From contig JAFAZF010000063.1 in the NCBI GenBank assembly GCA_019239915.1, forward strand, positions 124,001-188,000: a stretch of DNA of 64,000 nucleotides, in the 5' to 3' direction. The notes under the pieces were generated by a model, which saw only the letters and a list, made by a program, of their open reading frames with translations, had not been told where the DNA came from and made no database searches. This document shows positions 34,074 through 42,395 of this stretch, in pieces. The stretch comes from Sphingomonadaceae bacterium (lineage in GTDB: Bacteria; Pseudomonadota; Alphaproteobacteria; Sphingomonadales; Sphingomonadaceae). Both the position numbers and the translations under genes were made by a program. The first letter of the stretch is position 1. Each line of letters begins with the position of its first letter.

Positions 34074-34928
34074 TTGGATAACGCGATACTTCCACGCAAT
34101 CGGGATGCCGACATCCGCCAGCTCGAGCGCAAGGCCGACTGGATCCGGCTGGAGACGATCCGCCTCGTCGAGATCGCCAAGAGCGGCCATTATTCGAGCG
34201 TCTTCTCCTGCGCGGAGATGTTCGCTGCGCTCTATTACCACACGCTGCGGCTAAAGCCGACGGAGCCGGGCTGGGCCGACCGCGACCGCTTCCTGCTCGG
34301 CAAGGGCCATGCCGCGATCGGGCAGTATCCGATCCTCGCGGAGCTGGGATACTTCCCCACCGATTGGCTCGATACCTACACGCGGCTCGGCTCGCCGCTC
34401 GGCGACCATCCCGACATGAACAAGGTGCCGGGCTGCGATTTCTCGTCGGGATCGATCGGGCACAATCTCTCTGTCGGCGTCGGCATCGCGCTGGCGGCGA
34501 AGATGCGCAGGCAGGATTATCTTACCTGGGTGATGATCGGCGACGGTGAGCTCGCCGAGGGCCAGGTGTGGGAAGCCGCGATGGCCGCCGCGCAATACGG
34601 CCTCTCCAACCTGATCGGCATCGTCGACGCGAACGGCATGGGGCTCGACGGCGACATGCCCGACGTGATGGGCATCGAGCCGGTGGCGGCGAAGTTCGAG
34701 AGCTTCGGCTGGTCGACCGACGAGATCGACGGGCATGACATGGAAGCGGTCATCGCGGCGTTCGATCGCGCGCAGGCGGCGACCCGCCCGCACATGATCG
34801 TGGCACGCACCAAGAAGGGCAAGGGCGTCGGCTTCATGGAGACGACCCCCTATTGGCATCTCGGCTTCCTCGGCCCCGCCGACAAGGCCATGGCCGTCGC
34901 CGAAATCCAGGCGAGGATCGACGCATGA
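34074..34928 (+). CDS. Transketolase, N-terminal (TPP-binding) subunit
   Basis: First half of a split transketolase, 284 residues. TPP/Mg motif GDGE (156-159) to N187 (DAN) with the usual spacing; GHAAIGQYPILAELG, GSIGHNLSVGVGIA and KKGKGVGFME are standard. Start TTG 34074 (LDNAILPRN) with GGGAG about 11 bases upstream; no ATG is available in frame. Overlaps the C-terminal subunit gene by four bases (ATGA). Cotranscribed with an SDR and an MDR dehydrogenase, which points to a dedicated sugar or polyol pathway rather than the housekeeping pentose-phosphate enzyme. Confidence 0.9.
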   Translation: MDNAILPRNRDADIRQLERKADWIRLETIRLVEIAKSGHYSSVFSCAEMFAALYYHTLRLKPTEPGWADRDRFLLGKGHAAIGQYPILAELGYFPTDWLDTYTRLGSPLGDHPDMNKVPGCDFSSGSIGHNLSVGVGIALAAKMRRQDYLTWVMIGDGELAEGQVWEAAMAAAQYGLSNLIGIVDANGMGLDGDMPDVMGIEPVAAKFESFGWSTDEIDGHDMEAVIAAFDRAQAATRPHMIVARTKKGKGVGFMETTPYWHLGFLGPADKAMAVAEIQARIDA

Positions 34929-35917
34929 CCGTGACCGCACCCGATTCCGTGCTCGATCCGACGAGCTGGAACATCCTCACCTCGATGCCCAAGCTCTCCG
35001 CGCTGACGATGAGCGCGGAGCTCGAGGCGCTGGCCGCGACGCGCGACGACATCGTCGTGCTGACCGCCGACCTCGCCTCCTCGAACGGGCTCGACGCCTT
35101 CCAGCGCGCTTATCCCGACCGCTTCGTCAACACCGGCATCGCCGAGCAGAACATGATGTCGATCGCCGCCGGCATGGCGTCGACCGGGCTGATCGCGTTC
35201 GTCTCGACCTTTGCGAGCTTCGCCTCGCTGCTGTGCGCCGAGCAGCTCCGCACCGATCTCGCCTACACGAAGATGAAGGTGCGCGTGCTGGCGCATCATG
35301 CCGGCATCTCGATGGGCTTCTACGGCACCTCGCACCATGCGGTGGAGGATATCGCCGTTACCCGCGCTATGGGTAACATGACGGTGGTGTCGGCCTGCGA
35401 CGGCAACGCGATCCGCGGGCTGATCCGATCGACGCTCGATATCGACGGGCCAGCCTATATCCGCATCGGCCGCGGCGCCGAGAAGCCGGTCTACGACACG
35501 ATCCCGAACTTCGAGCATGGCCGCTTCGTTCGCCTGCGCGAGGGCCGCGACGCGACCCTGATCGCGACCGGCATCGGCGTGAAGGCGGCGCTCGACGCGG
35601 CGCTCGCGCTGGAGGGAGACGGTCTGGCGGTGCGCGTGCTCGACGCCGCCTACATCAAGCCGCTCGACACCGATGCGATCCTCGCCGCGGCGCGCGAGAC
35701 CGGCGCGATCCTCACGGTCGAGGAGCATAATCCCTATGGCGGGCTCGGCTCGGCGGTGGGCGAAGTGCTGGCCGAAGCTGGTGTCGGCATTCGTTTCGCC
35801 AAGAAGTCTCTGCCCGACGATTACGCGCTGGTGGCGCCGCCGACCCACCTCTACCGCCATTACGGCCTGACCGGCGAAGGCGTTGCCACCGCGCTCAAGC
35901 AGCTGCTCGCGCGATGA
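34925..35917 (+). CDS. Transketolase, C-terminal subunit
   Basis: Second half of the split transketolase, 330 residues. The pyrimidine-binding domain has VVLTADLASSNGLDAF and the catalytic Glu in NTGIAEQNMMSIAAGMA (E74). It continues with HHAGISMGFYGTSHHAVEDIA and PAYIRIGRG, and a C-terminal domain with VEEHNPYGGLGSAV. With 34074 it forms the active enzyme transferring two-carbon ketol units. Starts at ATG 34925 by overlap with the upstream stop, and in turn overlaps the SDR by four bases. Confidence 0.92.
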   Translation: MTVTAPDSVLDPTSWNILTSMPKLSALTMSAELEALAATRDDIVVLTADLASSNGLDAFQRAYPDRFVNTGIAEQNMMSIAAGMASTGLIAFVSTFASFASLLCAEQLRTDLAYTKMKVRVLAHHAGISMGFYGTSHHAVEDIAVTRAMGNMTVVSACDGNAIRGLIRSTLDIDGPAYIRIGRGAEKPVYDTIPNFEHGRFVRLREGRDATLIATGIGVKAALDAALALEGDGLAVRVLDAAYIKPLDTDAILAAARETGAILTVEEHNPYGGLGSAVGEVLAEAGVGIRFAKKSLPDDYALVAPPTHLYRHYGLTGEGVATALKQLLAR

Positions 35918-36771
35918 CGGAACCTCTGGGATCGATGCGTCGCTTCGCGGGCAAGGCCGTCGCGATCACCGGCGCTGCCTCGGGCATCGGCGCCGCCGCC
36001 GCCGCGCGCTTCGCGGCGGAAGGCGCGCGGCTCGCGCTGTGCGACCTCAACGCGGACCGGCTGAACGAAAGCTCCGCCGCGCTTGGGCTGGCGGAGGCGG
36101 ACCTGTTCGTCCGCGCCGTGGACGTGTCTGACGGTGCGGCGGTCGAGGCTTTCGTCGCCGATGCCGCCGCCGCACTCGGGGGGCTCGACGTACTGGTGAA
36201 CAATGCCGGCATCGGCTGCTTCGGCCATGTCGACGAGATCACCCCGGAGCAATGGCGCCGCACGCTGGCAGTGGATCTCGACGCGGTGTTCTTCGGCAGC
36301 CGCGCCGCCCTTCCCTATCTGCGCGAGAGCCAGGGCTGCATCGTCAACACCGCCTCGATCTCGGGCGCGTTCGGGGATCCGGGCCTGGTGGCTTACAATG
36401 TCGCCAAGGCCGGGGTCATCAACCTCACTCGCAACATGGCGGTGGATCACGCCGACGACGGCATCCGCGTCAACTGCATCTGCCCCGGCGGCGCGGCGAC
36501 GACCATGATCAAGGCGCACACGCGCGACGAGCCGATCATGGCCGAGTATGAGCGGCTGGTGCCGATGGGCCGGCTCGGCACGCCGGAGGAGATGGCCGCC
36601 GGCATCGCCTTCCTCGCCTCTGCCGACGCCTCTTACATCACGGGTCACGCGCTGACGATCGACGGCGGCGTCACCGCGCAGACCGGCCAGCCCAATTTCG
36701 ACCGCATCTATCGCGAGCGCGGCTGGGACAAGAAGATGCTCGCGCGCAAGCCCGAGCCGGAGGGACGCTGA
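35914..36771 (+). CDS. Short-chain dehydrogenase/reductase (SDR)
   Basis: SDR of 285 residues. TGAASGIGAAAAARF cofactor motif, CDLNADR after strand 2 (Asp, so NAD-type), NNAGIG near 93, catalytic NTASISG..YNVAKAG. The C-terminal GHALTIDGGVTAQTG is followed by an extra tail FDRIYRERGWDKKML. Joined on both sides by stop/start overlaps to the transketolase and the MDR dehydrogenase, so all four proteins probably work in one route on a hydroxylated short-chain substrate. Confidence 0.9.
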   Translation: MTEPLGSMRRFAGKAVAITGAASGIGAAAAARFAAEGARLALCDLNADRLNESSAALGLAEADLFVRAVDVSDGAAVEAFVADAAAALGGLDVLVNNAGIGCFGHVDEITPEQWRRTLAVDLDAVFFGSRAALPYLRESQGCIVNTASISGAFGDPGLVAYNVAKAGVINLTRNMAVDHADDGIRVNCICPGGAATTMIKAHTRDEPIMAEYERLVPMGRLGTPEEMAAGIAFLASADASYITGHALTIDGGVTAQTGQPNFDRIYRERGWDKKMLARKPEPEGR

Positions 36772-37805
36772 TGCGCGCTGTTGTGCTGCGCAACGGCGAG
36801 CTGGTCGTCGCAGAACAGCCCGAGCCGGTACCGGGCAAGGGCCAGCTGCTCGTCGGCACGCGCACCTGCGGCATCTGCGGCACCGACCTGCACGCGCGCC
36901 ACCATATCGACGGCTTTCTCAACGGCCTGAAGCGCTCGGGCTCGCCGCTGCCCACCGACCCCCAGCGGGACGTCGTGTTCGGTCATGAGTTCTGCGGCGA
37001 AGTGCTCGATAACGGACCGGAGACCGCGGGTACGTTCAAGCCCGGTACTCTCGTCGTCGGCCTGCCCTATGTCACGGGTCCCAAGGGCGCCGACTATGTC
37101 GGCTATTCCAACGATTATCCCGGCGGCTTCGCGGAACGCATGGTGCTGACCGAGCGGCTGCTGTTCGCGGTGTCCAATGGTCTTTCGCCCGAACATGCCG
37201 CGCTGACCGAGCCGTTCGCGATCGGCGAGCATGCCGTCGAGCGTGCGCGCGTGCCGGAGGGCGCGGTGATCCTCGTCATCGGCTGCGGGCCGATCGGGCT
37301 ATCGGTGATCGCCGCGCTCAAGAGCCGCGGCCTCGGCCCCGTCGTCGCGACTGATTTCTCGCGCGCGCGGCGGCGGTTCGCCGAGGCGATCGGCGCCGAC
37401 GAGGTGGTCGATGCCGCGCGTGAGACGCAGGCCGAGATCTGGGCGCGCCTCAAGCCGAACCGCAGCCGCCGCGCGGTTGCCTTCGAATGCGTCGGCCGCC
37501 CCGGCGTCGTCCAGAAGGTGATCGACGAGCTGCCGCGCAACGCGCTGATCGTCGTCGTCGGCAACGTGCTGGAGGAGAGCCACATCGACCAGGTGGTCGC
37601 CTTCAACAAGGAGATCGATATCTGCTTCACGCAGAACTATCATCCGGCCGAGTTCAAGGCGACGCTCGACAACATCGCCGAAGGCCGCATCGACGTTGCG
37701 CCGGTGCTGACCGGAGTGGTCGCGCCCGAGGGCGTGGCGGACGCCTTCGAGGCGCTTGCCGATCCCGAACGCCACGCCAAGATCGTCGTGACGTTCGATC
37801 GCTGA
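36771..37805 (+). CDS. Zinc-type alcohol dehydrogenase lacking the structural zinc loop
   Basis: MDR protein of 344 residues. Catalytic zinc ligands C33 (RTCGICGTDLH) and H72-E73 (GHEFCGE). The four-cysteine structural-zinc lobe is replaced by GLPYVTGPKGADYVGYSND, with no cysteines. Rossmann motif VIGCGPIGLSVIAALKSRG, then ATDFSRARR (Asp, NAD preference). Its ATG shares one base with the SDR stop (TGATG). Last gene of the split-transketolase operon; a long inverted repeat follows. Probably a polyol, sugar or diol dehydrogenase. Confidence 0.87.
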   Translation: MRAVVLRNGELVVAEQPEPVPGKGQLLVGTRTCGICGTDLHARHHIDGFLNGLKRSGSPLPTDPQRDVVFGHEFCGEVLDNGPETAGTFKPGTLVVGLPYVTGPKGADYVGYSNDYPGGFAERMVLTERLLFAVSNGLSPEHAALTEPFAIGEHAVERARVPEGAVILVIGCGPIGLSVIAALKSRGLGPVVATDFSRARRRFAEAIGADEVVDAARETQAEIWARLKPNRSRRAVAFECVGRPGVVQKVIDELPRNALIVVVGNVLEESHIDQVVAFNKEIDICFTQNYHPAEFKATLDNIAEGRIDVAPVLTGVVAPEGVADAFEALADPERHAKIVVTFDR

Positions 37806-37825
37806 TCGTCGGGGCGGCGTCGCCC

Positions 37826-37891
37826 GGCCTTGCGCTATCCCCGGCGGATCAGCAGCGGCTTGGCGGCGGGATGTGTCGATAACGCAAGGCC
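37826..37891. terminator. Bidirectional terminator-like inverted repeat between convergent genes
   Basis: Arm 37826-37839 (GGCCTTGCGCTATC) pairs with arm 37878-37891 (GATAACGCAAGGCC) at 13 of 14 positions; the loop is 38 bases. It sits in the 129-base gap between the converging MDR gene and the hydrolase at 37935. No U-tract is present, so it may act as a transcript-end stabiliser. Confidence 0.5.
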
Positions 37892-37934
37892 TGCGAAGTC
37901 TGGAGGACTCGGATCGCCCTGCCGGGGAACGATC

Positions 37935-38933
37935 TCATGTCGCCTGCTGCTCCGCCTGCCAAGCGGCGCGAATGCCCGATGCCCAATTCTCGAGCCGCTC
38001 CCACAATATCGTCCGGGTGCCGGCGAAATTGTGCATGTGGGACGAGCGCGGCAACACCATCGTGGTGATGTCGGGCGCGCGCGGATAGGCTGCGGGCTCG
38101 GCCCGCGGATCGGGCACGGTGTCGATCTCGCCGTTGCCGATGAAGACCGGCACGTCGATCGCCGCCGCCTCGTCGACGACGACGCCGGGGCCGAGAGGTC
38201 CGCGCTCCGGCGCGAAATGAGGCCCGCCGGGCATATAGGGCGTTCCCCAGGAGGGAACCGGCACGCCGATCCGGGCGGGATATCCCCGGAGGTCCTCGGC
38301 CACGATCTCCTCCGGAACGTCATCGAAATGGAAGGATCGGCGATAGGGATGGCGCAGGCCGTCGTTCAGCGCCTCCGCATCCCGCATTTCTGCGGGGGTT
38401 GGCACGTTACCCGCGCCGGAACTGGTCTTCACCTGAGTGCAGATGCCGCTCCATCCCAGCATCGCGACCCCTTTGAAGACGCGATGCTCCGCCTGCAGGT
38501 GCGTCAGCAGCAGGCCACCATAGGATTGTCCCATCGCAACCGGAAAGAGGTCGCGCAGGGGAGGCAGGCCGGCGTCCACCTCGCCGTTCCGCAAATCCGC
38601 GATGATCGCCTGTGCGGTGGCCGCGTTGATGCCGGCAATCTGCGAATGATTGAGCGCCGCCGTCGGAATCGACGAGTCCCCGACGCCGATATGATCGCAT
38701 GTCACGAAGATCGCGCCTCTCCCGGCGTGGAATTCCGCCTGGCTGTAGCCGGGGCGGCCGGGAAGCTGCAGGTCGAAATATCGACGATTATAGCCGCCGC
38801 CCGGCCAGGCGAAAAAGACGATCGGATCTTTCGCCACCGCATCGGGATCGAATATCATGGTGACCGCCGTCGACCCGCCGTCGCCCCGTGACAGGGACGG
38901 ATCGATATCGATCCTCCGATCGATCCTGCGCAT
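37935..38933 (-). CDS. Alpha/beta hydrolase
   Basis: Hydrolase of 332 residues. FFAWPGGGYNRRYFD (40-54) is the oxyanion strand-loop, GQSYGG (S137) the nucleophile elbow and SSHMHNFAGTR near 300 likely supplies the histidine. PVFIGNGEIDTVPDP provides the acid region. Start ATG 38933 with GGGAGGA about 9 bases upstream; the much longer open frame beyond it runs antisense to the LLM gene. No signal peptide. Possibly an esterase or carboxylic-ester hydrolase of the catabolic region. Confidence 0.8.
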   Translation of the reverse strand: MRRIDRRIDIDPSLSRGDGGSTAVTMIFDPDAVAKDPIVFFAWPGGGYNRRYFDLQLPGRPGYSQAEFHAGRGAIFVTCDHIGVGDSSIPTAALNHSQIAGINAATAQAIIADLRNGEVDAGLPPLRDLFPVAMGQSYGGLLLTHLQAEHRVFKGVAMLGWSGICTQVKTSSGAGNVPTPAEMRDAEALNDGLRHPYRRSFHFDDVPEEIVAEDLRGYPARIGVPVPSWGTPYMPGGPHFAPERGPLGPGVVVDEAAAIDVPVFIGNGEIDTVPDPRAEPAAYPRAPDITTMVLPRSSHMHNFAGTRTILWERLENWASGIRAAWQAEQQAT

Positions 38934-39046
38934 GCCTTGTCTCCTCCCGAAATGAGGTTTCCTATTTTTACCGGCCGGGCGGCGGGTCGCGCTCGGGATC
39001 GGCGCCGCGCTCCGGACGCCGGCAGCCCCGAGCCCTGGCGCGGCCG

Positions 39047-40051
39047 CTATCCGAACGCCGGCATCACCGTTTTCGCGAACAGCCTCAGCTCGCGGATATA
39101 AAGCTCGGGATCGTGCAGGCCGACCGGGGTGAGCATGATCGAATCCGGCTGCACCGCGTCGCGTGTCGCGGTCAGCTCGCGGATGCAGTCGTCGGGCGTG
39201 CCGGCGACGGCGCGATTGGGGACATATTCGTCGATGGTCGGCGTGCGCTCCTCGTCGAGGCTGTCGTTGCTGATGCTGGCGCCCTGGCTGCGATAGGCGC
39301 GGTTGATCGCGATCACCCCCTCCAGCCAGCGCGGATCGACCGCCGCGCGCGTTTCCGCGATATGGAACTCGCGCATCAGGCAGAGCGTCGTGCTGTTGCC
39401 CGTTCCGGCGGCGGCCTCGCGATAGAGCTTCATGTAGGCGGCGATGTCGCCGATCGAATAGGGATAGCCGGCGAGCCACCCGTCCGCCTTGGCCGCCGCC
39501 CGGCGCAGCCCCGCCTCGCTGTTCGCGCCCATCCAGATCGGCGTCGTCGTGCCGGCCGGGCGCGGCGGCGTGATCGTCGTCGGCGGGATATTGAAGTGGC
39601 GGCCCTCGTAGTGGAACTCCTCGCCGCTCAGCGCGAGGCGCAGCACGTCGAGCACCTCCTCGAACCGGCTGACCCGGCTCTTGTAGGGAATCTGGACGGT
39701 ATCGAACTCATACTGGCGATAGCCCATGCCGGCGCCGAGGATGAAGCGGCCGTTGGACATCTCCTGCAGCGTCGCGATCTGCTCGGCGACATCGACCGGA
39801 TGATAGGTGGCGACGAGCAGGATGCTGGTCAGCAGCTTGAGCCGGCTGGTATTGGCGAGCAAGGCGGCGAGCATGACGAGCGGCGCCGAGGGCTCGTTGT
39901 TCGAGCGATCCGGCGCGAAGCGATGGTGCCCGATCGCCGAGAACTCATAGCCGAGATCCTCGACCTCGCGCACGAAGTCGTAAAGCTTGCCATAAGGCTG
40001 GTCGGCACCGCGCTGGATCAGCTCGCGCGGGATCGTCGTGCCGAATTTCAT
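39047..40051 (-). CDS. LLM-class flavin-dependent oxidoreductase
   Basis: Luciferase-like TIM-barrel monooxygenase/oxidoreductase of 334 residues that uses reduced FMN or F420. GHHRFAPDRSNNEPSAPLVMLAALLANTSRLKLLTSI and YHPVDVAEQIATLQEMSNGRFILGAGMGYRQYEFD are diagnostic. TTPIWMGANSEAGLRRAA and GTPDDCIREL complete the barrel. Start ATG 40051 (MKFGTTIPRELIQ) after GGAAAGGGGCGCAGCC. No partner flavin reductase is adjacent. Oxidises or Baeyer-Villiger-cleaves an organic substrate by family precedent only. Confidence 0.87.
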   Translation of the reverse strand: MKFGTTIPRELIQRGADQPYGKLYDFVREVEDLGYEFSAIGHHRFAPDRSNNEPSAPLVMLAALLANTSRLKLLTSILLVATYHPVDVAEQIATLQEMSNGRFILGAGMGYRQYEFDTVQIPYKSRVSRFEEVLDVLRLALSGEEFHYEGRHFNIPPTTITPPRPAGTTTPIWMGANSEAGLRRAAAKADGWLAGYPYSIGDIAAYMKLYREAAAGTGNSTTLCLMREFHIAETRAAVDPRWLEGVIAINRAYRSQGASISNDSLDEERTPTIDEYVPNRAVAGTPDDCIRELTATRDAVQPDSIMLTPVGLHDPELYIRELRLFAKTVMPAFG

Positions 40052-40215
40052 GGCTGCGCCCCTTTCCTCCCCGCAGCACCGACCCGGTCGCGGCCGGCGT
40101 TCGCGTTTAGTGCCCTGTTTATAGGCAAGGAGGAGCGACAGCCGCAATCCACATATCGAATTGCCTCAAGCGATGCGGCGCGAGCATCAGGCGCTCCGTC
40201 TCGGCCGCGCGCGGC

Positions 40216-41322
40216 TCAACTCAGCATCGCGACGCTGGTCAGGATGCGCTGGATCAGCTCTCCTTGCCGCGTCGTGCCGGTACGCAGGTAGATCTCCTTC
40301 GAGTAGGTGCGCGCGGTCTGCTCGGTGATGCCGATCTCGCTCGCCGCCTCGGCGAGCGTGCGGCCGTGCGAGAGCAGCATCGCGAGCCGGGCCTGCGTGC
40401 CGCTCAGCCCGAACAGCGCGGCGAGCGGTGCCGAGACGTCGCGATCGGCGGGCGCGCGCGCCGAGAGGTAGACCATCATGCGCACGGACCGCGCGCCCAT
40501 GTCGGCGCGCCGCGCCAACGGCACGATCAGCAGATCGAGCCCGTCGGTGTCGCCGAGATGGAGCGGCTCGACGGCGCTGCCGCGCAAGGCCGTCTCGATG
40601 ATCCGCTGCAGCCGCGCGTCGTCGCGCTGTGCCTGGAGCCGGCCGTTGCGCACGCTGAGCTCGGGAACCTCGGCAATGCGGCGCCGCGCGGCATCGTCGA
40701 GCGCGATCACGCGTCCCTTGCCGTCGAGCGTGATCACGCCGAAGGAAAGCAGATCGGCGGCGCGCCGGTAGATCTGTGCCTCCACCGAACGTTCGAGCAG
40801 CGCCGAGTAGCAGCCCAGCGCCGGCACCAACGCGCGCGCGAGTCGCTCGCACAGCAGCCGGGCGTCATCGTCGAACGGCGCGGCGGCGCGGCCGCGCGTG
40901 ACGGTGATCCAGGCGTTGCAGCCGCCGGGCTCGGTCACCCGGAAGATCAGGAAATGCTCGAGATCGGCCGGCCGGAGATACTCCTCCCGGAACGGGTCGC
41001 GCTCGAGCGCGGCGACGCCGTCGAGCTCATCGTACGCGTAGACGCGTCCCGGCGTCATGTCGAAATAGGGTATCGGGTCGTGCGCCAGAAAGTCCGCGCG
41101 ATAGCGCGAGCGCAGCAGATCGAGCTCGGCCTCCGAATCCTGCACCTCGACCGCATCGCCCAGCGCCGCGTCGGGTGAGCGAAAGATCAGATTGGCGAGG
41201 TTCGCGCCGAGCCGGCTGCGCAGCAAGCTGACGAAGCCGCTCCACGGCCGAGGCTCGAGCGGCCCCGCCTGCACCGCCAACAGCAGCGGTTCGTCAGTCA
41301 CCTCTCCTCCGCCCCTTGCCAT
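40216..41322 (-). CDS. LuxR-family (HTH) transcriptional regulator
   Basis: Protein of 368 residues. The C-terminal LuxR helix-turn-helix (about 305-365) has LFGLSGTQARLAMLLSHGRTLAEAASEIGITEQTARTYSKEIY. The N-terminal 280 residues are a sensor-like region without a recognisable autoinducer or receiver domain; CYSALLERSVEAQIYRRAADLL could be a signalling helix. Start taken at ATG 41322, but GTG 41301 just after GGAGGAG is a good alternative. Divergent from the dehydrogenase-sulfotransferase operon at 41388, its probable target. Confidence 0.83.
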   Translation of the reverse strand: MARGGGEVTDEPLLLAVQAGPLEPRPWSGFVSLLRSRLGANLANLIFRSPDAALGDAVEVQDSEAELDLLRSRYRADFLAHDPIPYFDMTPGRVYAYDELDGVAALERDPFREEYLRPADLEHFLIFRVTEPGGCNAWITVTRGRAAAPFDDDARLLCERLARALVPALGCYSALLERSVEAQIYRRAADLLSFGVITLDGKGRVIALDDAARRRIAEVPELSVRNGRLQAQRDDARLQRIIETALRGSAVEPLHLGDTDGLDLLIVPLARRADMGARSVRMMVYLSARAPADRDVSAPLAALFGLSGTQARLAMLLSHGRTLAEAASEIGITEQTARTYSKEIYLRTGTTRQGELIQRILTSVAMLS

Positions 41323-41387
41323 TTGGGGATGCCGCGCCTTTCTTTGTCATGTCCTAATAGCGGGAACGAGAGACGGAGGGGAGACGC

Positions 41388-42395
41388 GTGAGAGCAGCGA
41401 TTTTCAAGGCGGTCGGCGAACCGCTCGCGATCGAGACACTTCCGGATCCGGAGCCCGGCGAGGGTGAAGCCGTGATCCGCGTCTCGCGCTGCGGCGTGTG
41501 CGGCACCGATCTGCATTCGACCAGCGGACACGGCTATACGCTGCCGGGCGGCTCGCAGCTCGGCCATGAATATGGCGGTGAAGTCGTCGCGGTCGGCAAG
41601 GGCATCGAACGCCTCAAGGTCGGCGACCGGATTGCCGCTTTGCCCTGCGTCGGCTGCGGCCATTGCGAGGCGTGCAAGACCGGGATCGACGTGCTGTGCC
41701 CGAACATGAAGGGCTATGGCGGCGGGCTCGCCGAATATGCGACGGTCAACGAGCGCGGCGTCACGATCCTGCCGTCGACGATGACGCTTGCCGACAGCGC
41801 CCTGGTCGAGCCCTTCTCGGTGGGATTGCGCGCGGTGCGGCTGGCGAACGTCACGCCCGAGACGCGCGCGCTCGTTCAGGGGCCCGGGCCGATCGGTCTG
41901 TCCGTGCTGTTCTGGCTGCGCCAGCTGGGCGTGCGCAACATCGCGGTGCTCGCCAGCAGCACGCGCCGCCAGTCGCTCGCCGAGACGATGGGCGGCGAGC
42001 ATTTCGTCACGGAGGGCGCGGAAGCGCAGCAGCAGATCAACACGATCCTCGGCGGCGCGCCGGACGTGGTGTTCGAATGCGCGGGCGTGCCGGGCACGGT
42101 GGCGCGTGCGATCGAGCTCGTCCGGCCGGCCGGAACCGTGATGGCGCTCGGCTTTTGCATGGTTCCGGACACGATCATCCCCGGCATGGCACTGATCAAG
42201 GACGTCACCGTCCGCTTTTCGCTGATCTACACGCGCGAAGACTATGCCAAATGCGCCGCGGCACTCGACGCAGATGGCGACCGTGCTCGCGCGCTGGTGA
42301 CCGACACGGTCGACCTCGATCGCATGCCCACCGCATTCGAGGAATTCCGCGCCGGCACCGGCGGTGGCAAGCTGCTGATCGATCCTTGGGCATGA
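41388..42395 (+). CDS. Zinc-dependent alcohol dehydrogenase
   Basis: MDR protein of 335 residues. Catalytic ligands C35 (RCGVCGTD) and H60-E61 (GHEYGGE). The structural zinc set is C90, C93, C96 and C104 (CGHCEACKTGIDVLC). The Rossmann motif QGPGPIGLSVLFWLRQLG has a slightly unusual QGPGPIG. Start GTG 41388 with GGAGGGG about 6 bases upstream. The stop overlaps the sulfotransferase ATG (ATGA). First gene of the sulfotransferase cassette, perhaps oxidising the same alcohol that is otherwise sulfated. Confidence 0.9.
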   Translation: MRAAIFKAVGEPLAIETLPDPEPGEGEAVIRVSRCGVCGTDLHSTSGHGYTLPGGSQLGHEYGGEVVAVGKGIERLKVGDRIAALPCVGCGHCEACKTGIDVLCPNMKGYGGGLAEYATVNERGVTILPSTMTLADSALVEPFSVGLRAVRLANVTPETRALVQGPGPIGLSVLFWLRQLGVRNIAVLASSTRRQSLAETMGGEHFVTEGAEAQQQINTILGGAPDVVFECAGVPGTVARAIELVRPAGTVMALGFCMVPDTIIPGMALIKDVTVRFSLIYTREDYAKCAAALDADGDRARALVTDTVDLDRMPTAFEEFRAGTGGGKLLIDPWA

